This document shows, piece by piece, positions 29,401-37,884 of a DNA stretch of 64,000 bases. The notes beneath the pieces were generated by a model. It was given only the letters and a program-made list of their open reading frames with translations, was not told the origin of the DNA and did no database searches. Position 1 is the stretch's first letter, and the number at the start of each line of letters is the position of its first letter. A program made the position numbers and the translations under genes. Source of the DNA: Burkholderiales bacterium (GTDB taxonomy: Bacteria > Pseudomonadota > Gammaproteobacteria > Burkholderiales > SG8-39); contig JADGRQ010000021.1 in NCBI GenBank assembly GCA_017880775.1, positions 1 through 64,000 on the forward strand, written 5' to 3'.

Positions 29401-30489
29401 TCATATCAGCGCTGCAACCTCGCGGATCGCAGCAATCGTCTCATCTTCGAGGCGCGCGACCAGTTCGGCGGCCCGAAGCGCACGCGACAGCGGCGCGGCC
29501 TGACCGGCCCACATCGCGACGAAGTCGGGCTTGCCGGCTTTGGCCGAAGCCTGGCGCAGCTTCCCGGTGACGCTGTTCTGCGCCGGGAAGGCGAGCTGCG
29601 GCGCATTGCGCGCATTCATTTCCTTCATGAAGCGGTTGGCGAGCCCGCGCGCGGGCTTGCCGGAGAACTTCTCGGTGATGCGCGTATCGTCTTCGCGCGC
29701 GGCAAGCAGCGAGTCCTTGTGGACCTGCGGCGCGCCGCTCTCGGGGCAGGGGATGAACGCGGTCCCGAGTTGAGCGGCTTGAGCGCCGAGCGCGAGCACC
29801 GCTGCGATGCCTGCGCCGTCCATGATGCCACCCGCGGCGACGACCGGCACACGAACCGCATGCACGACAAGGCGCACCAGCGCGAGCGTGCCGGTCAGCG
29901 CGTCACCCGGGTCGCGCAGGTGGGTGCCTCGATGCCCGCCCGCCTCGCCACCCTGGGCGATGATGAAGTCGAAGCCCAGCGCCTCGAGAGCTTGCGCCTC
30001 GGCGACACAGGTTGCGCTGCCACCGACGACGATGCCGAGCGCGCGCAAAGCCTTGACGCGTTCGGCGGGCAGCGCGCCCAGATGGACCGTGAACACGCGT
30101 GGGCGGATCTCCTCGACTGCGGCGAGTTGTGCCGCGAGGTCGGGCGCATAGGGTGCGCGCACCGGCTCCGGCGCCGGCAGCCCGAGCTCGTGATAGTAGC
30201 CCGCGACCGCCTCGAGAGCGCCACGCTGGGCCGCAACCTCGATCGCGTCGGGCTGCGCAGAAACGAACAGGTTGATGCCGAACGATCCCCCGGTCCTGCC
30301 GCGCACCCAGGCCGATTGTTTCTTTATCTCCTCGGGCTGCGTATAGGCGAAGCCGAAGGAGCCGAGCGCACCGGCCGCCGAAACTGCCGCGACCAGCTCC
30401 GGCGAGGACGGGCCGCCTGCCATCGGCGCCTGGATGAGCGGCAGACGCAGACCGAGCGCTTCGGAGAACGCAGTCGCGAGACGCGGCAT
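29401..30489 (-). CDS. nitronate monooxygenase-like FMN oxidoreductase
   Basis: The 362-residue TIM-barrel flavoprotein shows LPLIQAPMAGGPSSPELVAA at the start, GFDFIIAQGGEAGGHRG (phosphate and substrate-loop region with His), and PVVAAGGIMDGAGIAAVLALGA, all typical of nitronate monooxygenase/2-nitropropane dioxygenase family members. The ATG at 30489 overlaps the liuA stop. Its place in leucine catabolism is unexplained; detoxification of nitronates, or an unrecognised acyl-CoA reductase/oxygenase role, is possible. Confidence 0.88.
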   Translation of the reverse strand: MPRLATAFSEALGLRLPLIQAPMAGGPSSPELVAAVSAAGALGSFGFAYTQPEEIKKQSAWVRGRTGGSFGINLFVSAQPDAIEVAAQRGALEAVAGYYHELGLPAPEPVRAPYAPDLAAQLAAVEEIRPRVFTVHLGALPAERVKALRALGIVVGGSATCVAEAQALEALGFDFIIAQGGEAGGHRGTHLRDPGDALTGTLALVRLVVHAVRVPVVAAGGIMDGAGIAAVLALGAQAAQLGTAFIPCPESGAPQVHKDSLLAAREDDTRITEKFSGKPARGLANRFMKEMNARNAPQLAFPAQNSVTGKLRQASAKAGKPDFVAMWAGQAAPLSRALRAAELVARLEDETIAAIREVAALI

Positions 30490-31664
30490 CAGGCCGTCTC
30501 GGCGAACAGTTCGCGGCCAATCAGCCAGCGGCGGATCTCGGAAGTGCCGGCGCCGATCTCGTAGAGCTTGGCATCGCGCCACAGGCGGCCGGTCGGCGTT
30601 TCGCTGATGTAGCCCATGCCGCCCATCGCCTGGATTGCTTCGCCCGCCATCCATGTGGCCTTTTCAGCGGCGTAGAGGATCGCGCCCGCGGCGTCCTTCC
30701 TCGTGGTTTCGCCGCGGTCGAGTGCCTGGCCGACCGCATACACATACGCGCGCGTCGCGGAGAAGGTCGTGTACATGTCGGCGAGCTTGCCCTGCATCAG
30801 CTGGAATTCGCCGATCGGCTGGCCAAACTGCTTGCGCTCATGCACGTAGGGCACCACCACGTCGAGGCAGGCCGCCATGATGCCGAGCGGGCCTCCGGCG
30901 AGCACGGCGCGCTCGTAATCGAGGCCGCTCATCAGCACGTTCACACCGCGCCCTTCGCCGCCCATCACATTGGCGGCCGGCACTTCGCAATCGCGCAACA
31001 CCAGCTCGCAGGTGTTCGAGCCGCGCATGCCGAGCTTGTCGAGTTTCTGTGCCGTGGAAAAACCCTTCATGCCCTTCTCGACCAGAAAGGCGGTGATGCC
31101 GCGTTTGGCAGATTCCGGGCCGGCATTCGCGTCGGTCTTCGCGTAGACCACCAGCAGATCGGCGTCGGGGCCGTTGGTGATCCACATCTTGTTGCCGTTC
31201 AGCACATATGTGGCGCCGCGCAGTTCGGCGCGCGTGCGCATGCCGACCACGTCCGATCCCGCGCCGGTTTCGGACATCGCGAGCGCACCCACGTACTCGC
31301 CGGAAATCAGTTTCGGCAGGTATTTCCTCTTCTGCGTGTCGCTCGCGTTGCGGCGGATCTGGTTCACGCACAGGTTCGAGTGCGCGCCATAGGAAAGCCC
31401 GACGGATGCCGAAGCACGGCTGATTTCCTCCATCGCGATGATGTGCGCCAGGTAACCCATCTGGGTGCCGCCGTACTGTTCTTCCGCGGTGATCCCGAGC
31501 AGGCCCAGCGCGCCGAGCTTGCGCCACAGGTCAGCGGGAAACTGGTTCGATCGGTCGATCTCGGCGGCGCGCGGCGCGATCTCGGCAGCGGCAAAATCGC
31601 GCGCCGTCTGGCGCAGCATGTCGATGGTATCGCCGTGCGAGAAGCGCAGGAAGGGCAGTTCCAT
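30489..31664 (-). CDS. liuA: isovaleryl-CoA dehydrogenase
   Basis: The 391-residue acyl-CoA dehydrogenase has [16 protein letters not shown], a hallmark of isovaleryl-CoA dehydrogenases. The catalytic Glu sits in the helix [15 protein letters not shown], while the usual C-terminal base position reads IGAGTSE, as expected for this subfamily. It oxidises isovaleryl-CoA to 3-methylcrotonyl-CoA with electrons passing to ETF. It is the first enzyme gene of the operon. A palindromic operator lies immediately upstream. No convincing ribosome site precedes the ATG. Confidence 0.96.
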   Translation of the reverse strand: MELPFLRFSHGDTIDMLRQTARDFAAAEIAPRAAEIDRSNQFPADLWRKLGALGLLGITAEEQYGGTQMGYLAHIIAMEEISRASASVGLSYGAHSNLCVNQIRRNASDTQKRKYLPKLISGEYVGALAMSETGAGSDVVGMRTRAELRGATYVLNGNKMWITNGPDADLLVVYAKTDANAGPESAKRGITAFLVEKGMKGFSTAQKLDKLGMRGSNTCELVLRDCEVPAANVMGGEGRGVNVLMSGLDYERAVLAGGPLGIMAACLDVVVPYVHERKQFGQPIGEFQLMQGKLADMYTTFSATRAYVYAVGQALDRGETTRKDAAGAILYAAEKATWMAGEAIQAMGGMGYISETPTGRLWRDAKLYEIGAGTSEIRRWLIGRELFAETA

Positions 31665-31683
31665 GGTCGCGGGACTCTATGTT

Positions 31684-31699
31684 ACGTTTACGTCAACGT
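31684..31699. promoter_or_regulatory. palindromic LiuR operator/promoter candidate
   Basis: ACGTTTACGTCAACGT is palindromic except at two positions and contains three ACGT units six bases apart. It fills the 34-bp gap between liuR and liuA and overlaps the liuR stop codon. On the minus strand a TTGACG at 31702-31697 could serve as -35, with a weak -10 (TAGAGT) 17 bp later. A spacer-bound operator is the usual MerR arrangement. No experimental consensus was checked. Confidence 0.6.
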
Positions 31700-32118
31700 C
31701 AACTCCGCTTTCGCGGCCCCAGCTTCTGCCGGACGCGTTTCTCGAAGGCGGCAATCTCCAAGAGCTGCGCCTCGATGTCCTCGCGCTGCTGTTCCAGCGC
31801 ATCGCGGTGCTGGGCCAGGATGGCGAGGAAGCGCTCGAGTTGCGGGCGCTCGTCGCGCCCCGCGTCGTACATGTCGATCAGCCCACGGATTTCGCCCAGC
31901 GTGAGCCCGAGGCGCTTGCCGCGCAACGTGAGCTTGAGGCGCGTGCGGTCGCGCGCGGTGTAAATGCGCCGCTGACCGTCGCGCCGCGGCGCAAGCAGCC
32001 CCTCGGCTTCATAAAAGCGGATCGCGCGCGGCGTGACGTCGAACTCGCGCGCCAGCTCGCCGATAGAGCATTCGTCACGCCCGCCGTTTGCGTCGCGTTG
32101 CGGTTCGTCGTGGAGCAT
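31699..32118 (-). CDS. liuR: MerR-family regulator of leucine/isovalerate catabolism
   Basis: The 139-residue regulator has an N-terminal winged helix (SIGELAREFDVTPRAIRFYE, then GLLAPRRDGQRRIY) and a C-terminal dimerisation coiled coil (LERFLAILAQHRDALEQQRE). The ATG at 32118 is the first in-frame Met close to the DNA-binding domain. It lies directly upstream of liuA on the same strand, the usual LiuR position. An operator candidate overlaps its own stop codon. Without inducer it would hold the operon off; isovaleryl-CoA-type effectors are an inference. Confidence 0.9.
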   Translation of the reverse strand: MLHDEPQRDANGGRDECSIGELAREFDVTPRAIRFYEAEGLLAPRRDGQRRIYTARDRTRLKLTLRGKRLGLTLGEIRGLIDMYDAGRDERPQLERFLAILAQHRDALEQQREDIEAQLLEIAAFEKRVRQKLGPRKRS

Positions 32119-32144
32119 GATGGTGGGCGTTTCGCGCGCGCCGG

Positions 32145-32173
32145 TTGCCGGGCAAGGGCGCGGCGGGGATAAT
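32145..32173 (+). promoter_or_regulatory. sigma-70 promoter candidate for the metallo-hydrolase/phaC pair
   Basis: TTGCCG (32145-32150) and GATAAT (32168-32173) are separated by exactly 17 bp in the intergenic region divergent from liuR. The start codon at 32218 is about 38 bases past the predicted transcription start. Confidence 0.5.
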
Positions 32174-32217
32174 CGGTCTCGCGCGCTCAATTCTAGCCCA
32201 TCCTTCCGCGCGCTCCC

Positions 32218-33270
32218 ATGCCGGCTGCAAAAGCACTCGAGTATCCTTTCAGCGACCCGCCCGCGGCCGGGACTGCGCGCGAGGTCGCCCCAGGCATGTA
32301 CTGGCTGCGCATGCCGTTGCCGTTCGCGCTCGATCACATCAATCTGTGGCTGCTCGAAGACGGCGAGGAGTGGGTGATCGTCGATTGCGGCATCGCGAGC
32401 GATGCGACCCGCACCGCATGGGAGCAGCTATTCGCGGGCATCCTGCACGGCAAGCGCGTCAATCGCGTGGTCGTGACGCACCACCATCCCGACCACCTTG
32501 GCCTCGCCGGATGGCTGGTTGCGCGCACCGGCGCCGAGTTCTGGATTACCGAGGGCGAATATCGCACCGGGCGCGATGCGCGCGAAGCCAGGCAACACGC
32601 GATCGACGACCTGCTGGCGCTGTTCGCGCGCAACGGGCTGCCGTCGGAGCATTTTGCGGCGCTTTCGAAGCGCAACTCCTATCGCAGCCACGTCGATGAG
32701 ATCCCGGCTTCGTTCCGGCGCATGCGCGAAGGCGAATCGCTGCAGATCGGAGGCCGCGGCTGGCGCGTGATCATCGGCCGCGGCCATGCGCCGGAGCACG
32801 CCGCGCTCGCGTGCGAGGAATCGGGCGTGCTGATCTCGGGCGACATGCTGCTGCCGCGCATCTCGACCAACGTAGGCGTCTGGCCGAACGATCCCGAGGG
32901 CAATCCGCTCGCCGATTTCCTGAATTCTCTGCAGAAGTTCCGCCAGCTCGGGGCCGACACGCTGGTGCTGCCTTCCCACGGCCTGCCATTCCGCGGCGCG
33001 CACGCAAGGGTCGCCGATCTCGAGGCGCATCACGCACTCAAATTCGCCGCGCTGGAAGCAGCCTGCGCCACCGGCGGCCCGCGCACTGCGAGCGAAGTGC
33101 TCGAGGTTCTGTTCCAGCGCAGGCTCGACGCGCAGCAGCTGTTCTTCGCCATGGGCGAGGCCATTGCCCACCTGCATTACCTGCACCGCGCCGGGCGCCT
33201 CGCGCGCGACGTTGGCGCCGACCGCGTCATCCGCTATGCTGCCGCGCAGCCGGCGCCCGTGTCAGTCTGA
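32218..33270 (+). CDS. metallo-beta-lactamase-fold hydrolase
   Basis: The 350-residue protein has the metal motif VVTHHHPDHLGLAGW (H-x-H-x-D-H), ADTLVLPSHGLPF and GRGHAPEHAALACEESG carrying further metal ligands, and ISGDMLLPRIS for the bridging Asp. A C-terminal winged-helix-like extension follows, as in the LACTB2/glyoxalase-II-like hydrolases. A cytoplasmic thioester or nucleic-acid phosphodiester substrate is possible. It is divergent from liuR and 15 bp upstream of phaC, so it is likely co-transcribed with it. Confidence 0.87.
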   Translation: MPAAKALEYPFSDPPAAGTAREVAPGMYWLRMPLPFALDHINLWLLEDGEEWVIVDCGIASDATRTAWEQLFAGILHGKRVNRVVVTHHHPDHLGLAGWLVARTGAEFWITEGEYRTGRDAREARQHAIDDLLALFARNGLPSEHFAALSKRNSYRSHVDEIPASFRRMREGESLQIGGRGWRVIIGRGHAPEHAALACEESGVLISGDMLLPRISTNVGVWPNDPEGNPLADFLNSLQKFRQLGADTLVLPSHGLPFRGAHARVADLEAHHALKFAALEAACATGGPRTASEVLEVLFQRRLDAQQLFFAMGEAIAHLHYLHRAGRLARDVGADRVIRYAAAQPAPVSV

Positions 33271-33285
33271 ACCGGAATACCTCCC

Positions 33286-35085
33286 ATGGATACCAAGTCC
33301 CAGAACCCCGACCCGGCGGATTTCGCGCGCGTCTGCCGTGAGGTCGCGCAGCGGGCGGCCCACCTGCTCGGGGAGTTTGCGCAGAAACATCCCCAGGTTT
33401 CCGCAGGCGGCGACGAACTCGGCATCGGCAAGGCCTACATGGACCTGTACTCTCGCATGCTGGCCGATCCCTACGCGCTTGCCTCGCTATCGATGAATCT
33501 GGCGCTCGATTACGCGCGGCTCTGGCAGTCGAGCTGGCTGCGGTTGGCTGGCCAGCCGGTCGAGCCGGTGGCCGTGCCGGCTTCGAGCGACTCGCGTTTC
33601 AAGAACCAGGACTGGAGCGAGAACTTCCTGTTCGATTTCATCAAGCAGAGCTACCTGATCGCCTCGCGCCACATCCAGCACGCGGTGGCGAGCGTCGAGG
33701 GGCTGCCGGAGGAGTCGCAGAAGAAAGTGGCGTTCTTCACGCGCCAGTACGTGGATGCGCTCGCGCCTTCGAACTTCGCGCTCAGCAACCCGCAGGTGCT
33801 GCGCGAGACCTTCGCCTCCGGCGGCCAGAACCTGTTGAACGGCCTCAACAACCTGCTTTCCGACATCGAGAAGGGCGACGGCGCGCTGCGCATCAGCATG
33901 ACCGACGAGGGCGCGTTCGAAATGGGCAAGAACGTCGCCACCACGCCCGGCAAGGTCGTCTACCAGACCGACCTGATGCAGCTGATCCAGTATGCGCCGA
34001 CGACGCCCGAGGTCTGGCGCCGGCCGCTTTTGATCATCCCGCCGTGGATCAACAAGTACTACATCCTCGACCTGCGCGAGAAGAACTCCTTCATAAAGTG
34101 GGCGCTGGATCGAGGGCACACGGTGTTCGTCGTCTCGTGGGTGAATCCGGACGCGACGCTCGCGCAGAAGGGGTTCGAGGATTACATGCTGGAAGGCTCG
34201 CTCGCGGCGATGGACGCGGTGGCGAAGGCGACCGGCGAGCGCAAGATCAACGTCATCGGCTACTGCCTGGGCGGAACGCTGCTTGGCTGCACGCTGGCGT
34301 ATCTGGCCGCAAAGGGCGAGGATCGCGTCGGTTGCGCGACTTTCTTCGTCAGCCTGCTCGATTTTTCCCAGCCCGGCGAGCTCGGCGTCTTCATCGACGA
34401 AGGGCAGGTGCAGAGCCTCGAGCGCAAGATGAACGAGCGCGGCTTCCTCGAAGGCTCGGAGATGGCCTCGACCTTCAATCTCCTGCGCGCCAACGACCTG
34501 GTGTGGTCGTTCGTCATCAACAACTACCTGCTTGGCAAGGGCCCGTTCCCGTTCGATCTGCTGTACTGGAACTCGGACTCGACCCGCATGCCGGCGAAGA
34601 TGCACAGCTTCTACCTGCGCAACATGTACATGAAGAACCTGCTCGGCGTGCCCGGCGGGATCTCGCTCGCGGGCGTGCCGATCGACCTGTCCAGGGTGAA
34701 GGTCCCGGCCTATTTCATCTCGACCGCCGAAGACCACATCGCGCCGTGGAAGAGCACCTACAAGGGCGCGCGCTACCTGGGCGGCGAGGTGCGTTTCGTG
34801 CTCGGCGGCTCCGGGCACATCGCTGGCATCGTCAACCCGCCGTCGGCGAAGAAGTACCAGTACTGGACCAATGACGCCTTTGCGCCGACGCCGGAGGAAT
34901 GGTTCGCGACTGCGACGCAGAAACCGGGCTCGTGGTGGGAAGACTGGCAGCAATGGATGGAAAAGCAGAACGGCGCAGACAAGGTCCCTGCGCGCACGCC
35001 GGGCGACGCGGAACTCAAGGTGCTGGAGGACGCGCCAGGAAGCTATGCGTCGCTGCGCCTGGGCGCAAAAGCCAAGACAGGTTGA
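33286..35085 (+). CDS. phaC: class I poly(3-hydroxyalkanoate) synthase
   Basis: The 599-residue enzyme polymerises 3-hydroxyacyl-CoA into storage polyester at granule surfaces. The lipase-like box NVIGYCLGGTLLG provides the catalytic Cys near residue 325. Asp and His are in the regions STAEDHIAPWKSTY and LGGSGHIAGIVNPP. PPWINKYYILDLREKNSFI is a strong class I signature. The N-terminal 100 residues are the variable domain. No phaA, phaB or phasin gene is adjacent, although a thiolase lies in the neighbouring leucine operon. Confidence 0.97.
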   Translation: MDTKSQNPDPADFARVCREVAQRAAHLLGEFAQKHPQVSAGGDELGIGKAYMDLYSRMLADPYALASLSMNLALDYARLWQSSWLRLAGQPVEPVAVPASSDSRFKNQDWSENFLFDFIKQSYLIASRHIQHAVASVEGLPEESQKKVAFFTRQYVDALAPSNFALSNPQVLRETFASGGQNLLNGLNNLLSDIEKGDGALRISMTDEGAFEMGKNVATTPGKVVYQTDLMQLIQYAPTTPEVWRRPLLIIPPWINKYYILDLREKNSFIKWALDRGHTVFVVSWVNPDATLAQKGFEDYMLEGSLAAMDAVAKATGERKINVIGYCLGGTLLGCTLAYLAAKGEDRVGCATFFVSLLDFSQPGELGVFIDEGQVQSLERKMNERGFLEGSEMASTFNLLRANDLVWSFVINNYLLGKGPFPFDLLYWNSDSTRMPAKMHSFYLRNMYMKNLLGVPGGISLAGVPIDLSRVKVPAYFISTAEDHIAPWKSTYKGARYLGGEVRFVLGGSGHIAGIVNPPSAKKYQYWTNDAFAPTPEEWFATATQKPGSWWEDWQQWMEKQNGADKVPARTPGDAELKVLEDAPGSYASLRLGAKAKTG

Positions 35086-35120
35086 CTCTGCTGCGCGGCG
35101 CGACCAAGGTATTCGAGGAT

Positions 35121-35150
35121 GCGCATGGCAGCGAAGCGTCGCTCATGCGC
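35121..35150. repeat. stem-loop downstream of phaC
   Basis: GCGCATG (35121-35127) pairs with CATGCGC (35144-35150), and inside it AGCGA pairs with TCGCT around AGCG. It starts 35 bases after the phaC stop. No T-run follows, so it may stabilise the 3' end or be a factor-dependent termination site. Confidence 0.4.
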
Positions 35151-35170
35151 AAAAGAAGACCGTGAATATT

Positions 35171-35231
35171 TCTCAAATGAACGGAAAAAGCCTGTCATCT
35201 TGGCGTTTTAGACTTGCTATTTCATTTGAGA
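35171..35231. repeat. widely spaced 10-bp inverted repeat
   Basis: TCTCAAATGA (35171-35180) and TCATTTGAGA (35222-35231) are perfectly complementary, 41 bases apart, in an unusually AT-rich stretch upstream of the small gene at 35292. It could form a long leader hairpin or be two operator half-sites. Confidence 0.4.
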
Positions 35232-35291
35232 ACGCGGATATTGCGCGTCCTCGGGGATGGTAAGAGCATTTGCGAAGGCAGGGGAGGCACC

Positions 35292-35549
35292 ATGAATGTA
35301 TTGTCCAGGGAAAAGGTCAAGGTAGTGGCGGAAAATAACGGATGGTCGCTTGATCATGCGAAGGGCTTTGTCGATGGCGAAACCTGGCGCAGGCGCGGCA
35401 AGACGCCCTCCAAGCTGACCCTGGTCGGATTCGACGAATACTGCCTGGGCTTCAGGGCCGGTTACTTCGAGCGGCAGCACCCGGCGTCAGCGCGCTCGAC
35501 GAAGCTCGAGGCGTCGGGCAGCGTGGCGGGGTTCGCCCGGCCCCGCTGA
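35292..35549 (+). CDS. small hypothetical protein
   Basis: The frame encodes 85 residues with no family I recognise. The first 60 look like a folded alpha/beta unit (VKVVAENNGWSLDHAKGFVD, then TLVGFDEYCLGFRAGYFER); the tail is Ser/Ala-rich. There is no signal peptide or membrane segment. The start is well supported: GGGAGG lies six bases before the ATG, and an AT-rich leader with an inverted repeat precedes it. The stop is eight bases from a convergent gene. It may be a real single-gene unit. Confidence 0.65.
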   Translation: MNVLSREKVKVVAENNGWSLDHAKGFVDGETWRRRGKTPSKLTLVGFDEYCLGFRAGYFERQHPASARSTKLEASGSVAGFARPR

Positions 35550-35557
35550 CAATTGCC

Positions 35558-36364
35558 TCAAGTTGAAGAAGGCAGCCTCCCGACGAACCGGCGCAGGTAT
35601 TCGAGCCCGTCGATCGCGCGGCTGCCATACCAGGAGGTCATCTCGCCGTCGATCAGCAGCACCGGTTTGCCTGCTAACTCTGGGCGCCGTGCGAGTGCAT
35701 CGATGTGTTTCTCCCGGAACATGTAGGGCTCCGACGAAAGCAGCACCAGCTCCGCTTGGCGCGCGAATACTCCGTCCAGCGTGAACTCCGGATAACGCGC
35801 TTGCGAACGCTCTGGCAGCGTCCGCAGGCCGAACAGCGCGAGTGTGCGCGAGATGTAGGTGTCGCGCGAAACCGTCATCCACGGATCTTTCCAGATCAGA
35901 TACAAGACATTCCGCTCGGGCCATTGCGCCGCTGCGACTGCTGCACGCGCCGCCGCGAAACGGCCGCACAGCACCTCGGCTTCGAGCGATTTCCCGAAAA
36001 TGCCGCCAAGCAGCCGGTAGAGGGCAAGATTGTCGTCCGGCGCAAGCGGATGCGTCACCACGAGGTACGGCACGAACCGCGCCAGCGCTTCGGCGAGCGG
36101 CTCTTCGTTCTCGTCGATGTTGAGGATGACGTGTGTTGGCTCGAGCGCGCGGATCTTCTCCAGGTCGACATCCTTGGTGCCGCCGACTTTCGGGATGCTG
36201 CGAACGATGTCGCGCGGATGAACGCAGAAACCGGTTCTCCCGACCAGCCGGTCGGAAAGCCCGAGGTCGCAGACGAGTTCCGTGATCGACGGCACCAGCG
36301 AAACGATGCGCACGTCCGCGCCCGCCGGCGCGTGCAGCGTGCCAAGGGCATCGCGCAACTCCAC
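35558..36364 (-). CDS. BtuF-like helical-backbone binding protein without signal peptide
   Basis: The 268-residue protein has the type III periplasmic-binding fold seen in cobalamin- and siderophore-binding proteins: RIVSLVPSITELVCDLGLSD, then LVGRTGFCVHP, VGGTKDVDLEKIRAL and THVILNIDENE. The GTG at 36364 is chosen because it gives the family-typical beginning (ELRDALG...) two bases after the previous stop; an ATG at 36427 would overlap that gene by 61 bases. Neither start gives a signal peptide, unlike the BtuF at 46357. It may be cytoplasmic, or may use a start I cannot identify. Confidence 0.8.
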   Translation of the reverse strand: MELRDALGTLHAPAGADVRIVSLVPSITELVCDLGLSDRLVGRTGFCVHPRDIVRSIPKVGGTKDVDLEKIRALEPTHVILNIDENEEPLAEALARFVPYLVVTHPLAPDDNLALYRLLGGIFGKSLEAEVLCGRFAAARAAVAAAQWPERNVLYLIWKDPWMTVSRDTYISRTLALFGLRTLPERSQARYPEFTLDGVFARQAELVLLSSEPYMFREKHIDALARRPELAGKPVLLIDGEMTSWYGSRAIDGLEYLRRFVGRLPSST

Positions 36365-36366
36365 TG

Positions 36367-37140
36367 CTACAACGGAAGGTCGCGCGATTTGCGCGGGGCG
36401 CGCGCCGACAGGCGCTCGAACAACCACCCCGGCATCGCGCGCAGCGCGAGCGAAGCGAGCGCCATCTGCCAGGGGATGACGGCGACCCGGCGTTTCGCCG
36501 CGATCGCGCGCGCGATGCGTCGCGCCGCCTCATCCGCATCGAGCAGGAAAGGCATCCGGTAGCGGTTGGCCTGCGTCATCGGCGTAGCGATGTAGCCCGG
36601 ACAGACGGTGACGACCGATACCCCGCTGCCCGAGAGCTCGATCCTCAGGCTCTCCAGCCAGGTTATCGCAGCGGCCTTGGAAGCGCTGTAGGCGCCTGCC
36701 CCTGGCAGGCCGCGAAACCCCGCCACGCTCGCGATCCCCACGAGCGTGCCGCGCCCGGCCGCGCGCATCGCCGGCGCGAAAGCGGCGAGCGTTGCGGCGA
36801 GCCCGACCACGTTCACCTGCAGGACGCGCTCGAGCTTTGCCGCGTCGGCCGTGACTTCTCCCGAGGTGCCCACCGAAATTCCGGCGTTGGCGATCACCAG
36901 ATCGGGCGCGCCGAAGCGCGCAAGGAAGTCCCGCGCAGCGCTCGTCAGCGCCGCGGTGTCGGCTACGTCGAGCGGATATGCGGCGCAGGTTCCCGGCAAC
37001 GACCGCGCGAGCGTCTCGAGCGGGGCGGCGCGGCGCGCGGCGAGTCCGAGGACGGCGTCCGAAGAAGCGTAATGCCGGGCCAGTGCTTCGCCCAGGCCGC
37101 TTGAGGCGCCGGTCAGAAAGAGGCGCAAGGGCGGGTGCAC
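36367..37140 (-). CDS. short-chain dehydrogenase/reductase
   Basis: The 257-residue protein has the NAD(P)-binding LFLTGASSGLGEALARHYA, the NAG motif in LVIANAGISVGTSG, catalytic Ser in GIASVAGFRGLPG, and the YSASK Tyr/Lys pair. The C-terminal helix ends in a basic stretch. The start GTG at 37140 lies eight bases downstream of the DsbA-like stop and is the last possible start before the nucleotide-binding strand. The substrate is not predictable. Confidence 0.88.
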   Translation of the reverse strand: MHPPLRLFLTGASSGLGEALARHYASSDAVLGLAARRAAPLETLARSLPGTCAAYPLDVADTAALTSAARDFLARFGAPDLVIANAGISVGTSGEVTADAAKLERVLQVNVVGLAATLAAFAPAMRAAGRGTLVGIASVAGFRGLPGAGAYSASKAAAITWLESLRIELSGSGVSVVTVCPGYIATPMTQANRYRMPFLLDADEAARRIARAIAAKRRVAVIPWQMALASLALRAMPGWLFERLSARAPRKSRDLPL

Positions 37141-37148
37141 GAGGTGCG

Positions 37149-37817
37149 CTACTTCTTTCGGCGTTCGGCGCGCGCCCGCGCGACGAGCTGCTCGACCACG
37201 ACCATCATCTGCCTGACGCTGCCGGCGATGCGCGCCGAGGTGGCGTATCTCCCGTCGACCACCAGGGTCGGCACCCCGCGCACGTGGTAGGTGTCGAGCA
37301 TCTCGTGTGCCGCGTCGACCTTGGCCTTGATCCCGGCTGAATTCCACATTTCACGGAACTTCGTGCCGTCACCTCCATTCGACGTGATCCAGTCCGCCAT
37401 CACGTCTTCCTCGTTGAGGCGCTTGCCGTCGAAATGGAAGTTGTCGTACACCGGCCAGTGCAGGCGCGCGAGCAGTCCCATCGCCTCGAGCGTGTAGTAG
37501 GAGCGCGCAAACGGCTCCCAGCCGTCCGCGTTTACCGCGGGAACGCGGCGCAGCACGACGTCGTTGCCGGATTTCTGCAACCAACGCGCGATATGCGGCT
37601 GTGCCTCGTAACAGACCGGGCAGCCGTAGTAAAAGAATTCGATCACCTCGATGCGATCGCCGGCGGCAACCGGAACCGGCGGGGCGAGCTCCGTGAAATG
37701 GAGCTCGGAGACGACCTCTGCCTGCTCCGAGATGACCTGCGCCTGCAGCGCGGGCGCCCCGGCAAGCAGCATCAGAAACGCAGTCGGCAACCGGACCCGC
37801 GCGAAGATCGCCTGCAT
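37149..37817 (-). CDS. DsbA-family thiol:disulfide oxidoreductase with CPVC active site
   Basis: The 222-residue protein has a signal peptide (RLPTAFLMLLAGAPALQAQ) and the DsbA core VIEFFYYGCPVCYEAQPHI. The active site CPVC replaces the CPHC of the paralogue at 38459. The cis-Pro loop is VRGVPTLVVDGRY. The shared RVPAVNADGWEP/RVPAVLSANWEP block shows that it arose by duplication of that gene. It ends with a basic tail. It is a periplasmic disulfide oxidase or isomerase; the changed dipeptide is expected to alter its redox potential. Confidence 0.9.
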   Translation of the reverse strand: MQAIFARVRLPTAFLMLLAGAPALQAQVISEQAEVVSELHFTELAPPVPVAAGDRIEVIEFFYYGCPVCYEAQPHIARWLQKSGNDVVLRRVPAVNADGWEPFARSYYTLEAMGLLARLHWPVYDNFHFDGKRLNEEDVMADWITSNGGDGTKFREMWNSAGIKAKVDAAHEMLDTYHVRGVPTLVVDGRYATSARIAGSVRQMMVVVEQLVARARAERRKK

Positions 37818-37884
37818 GGTGCGGCAAGTCTACCGTGATCGGCTCGGGTTTGCGCGTCGCGCGGGGTTCTCGTACGCTGGGGCC

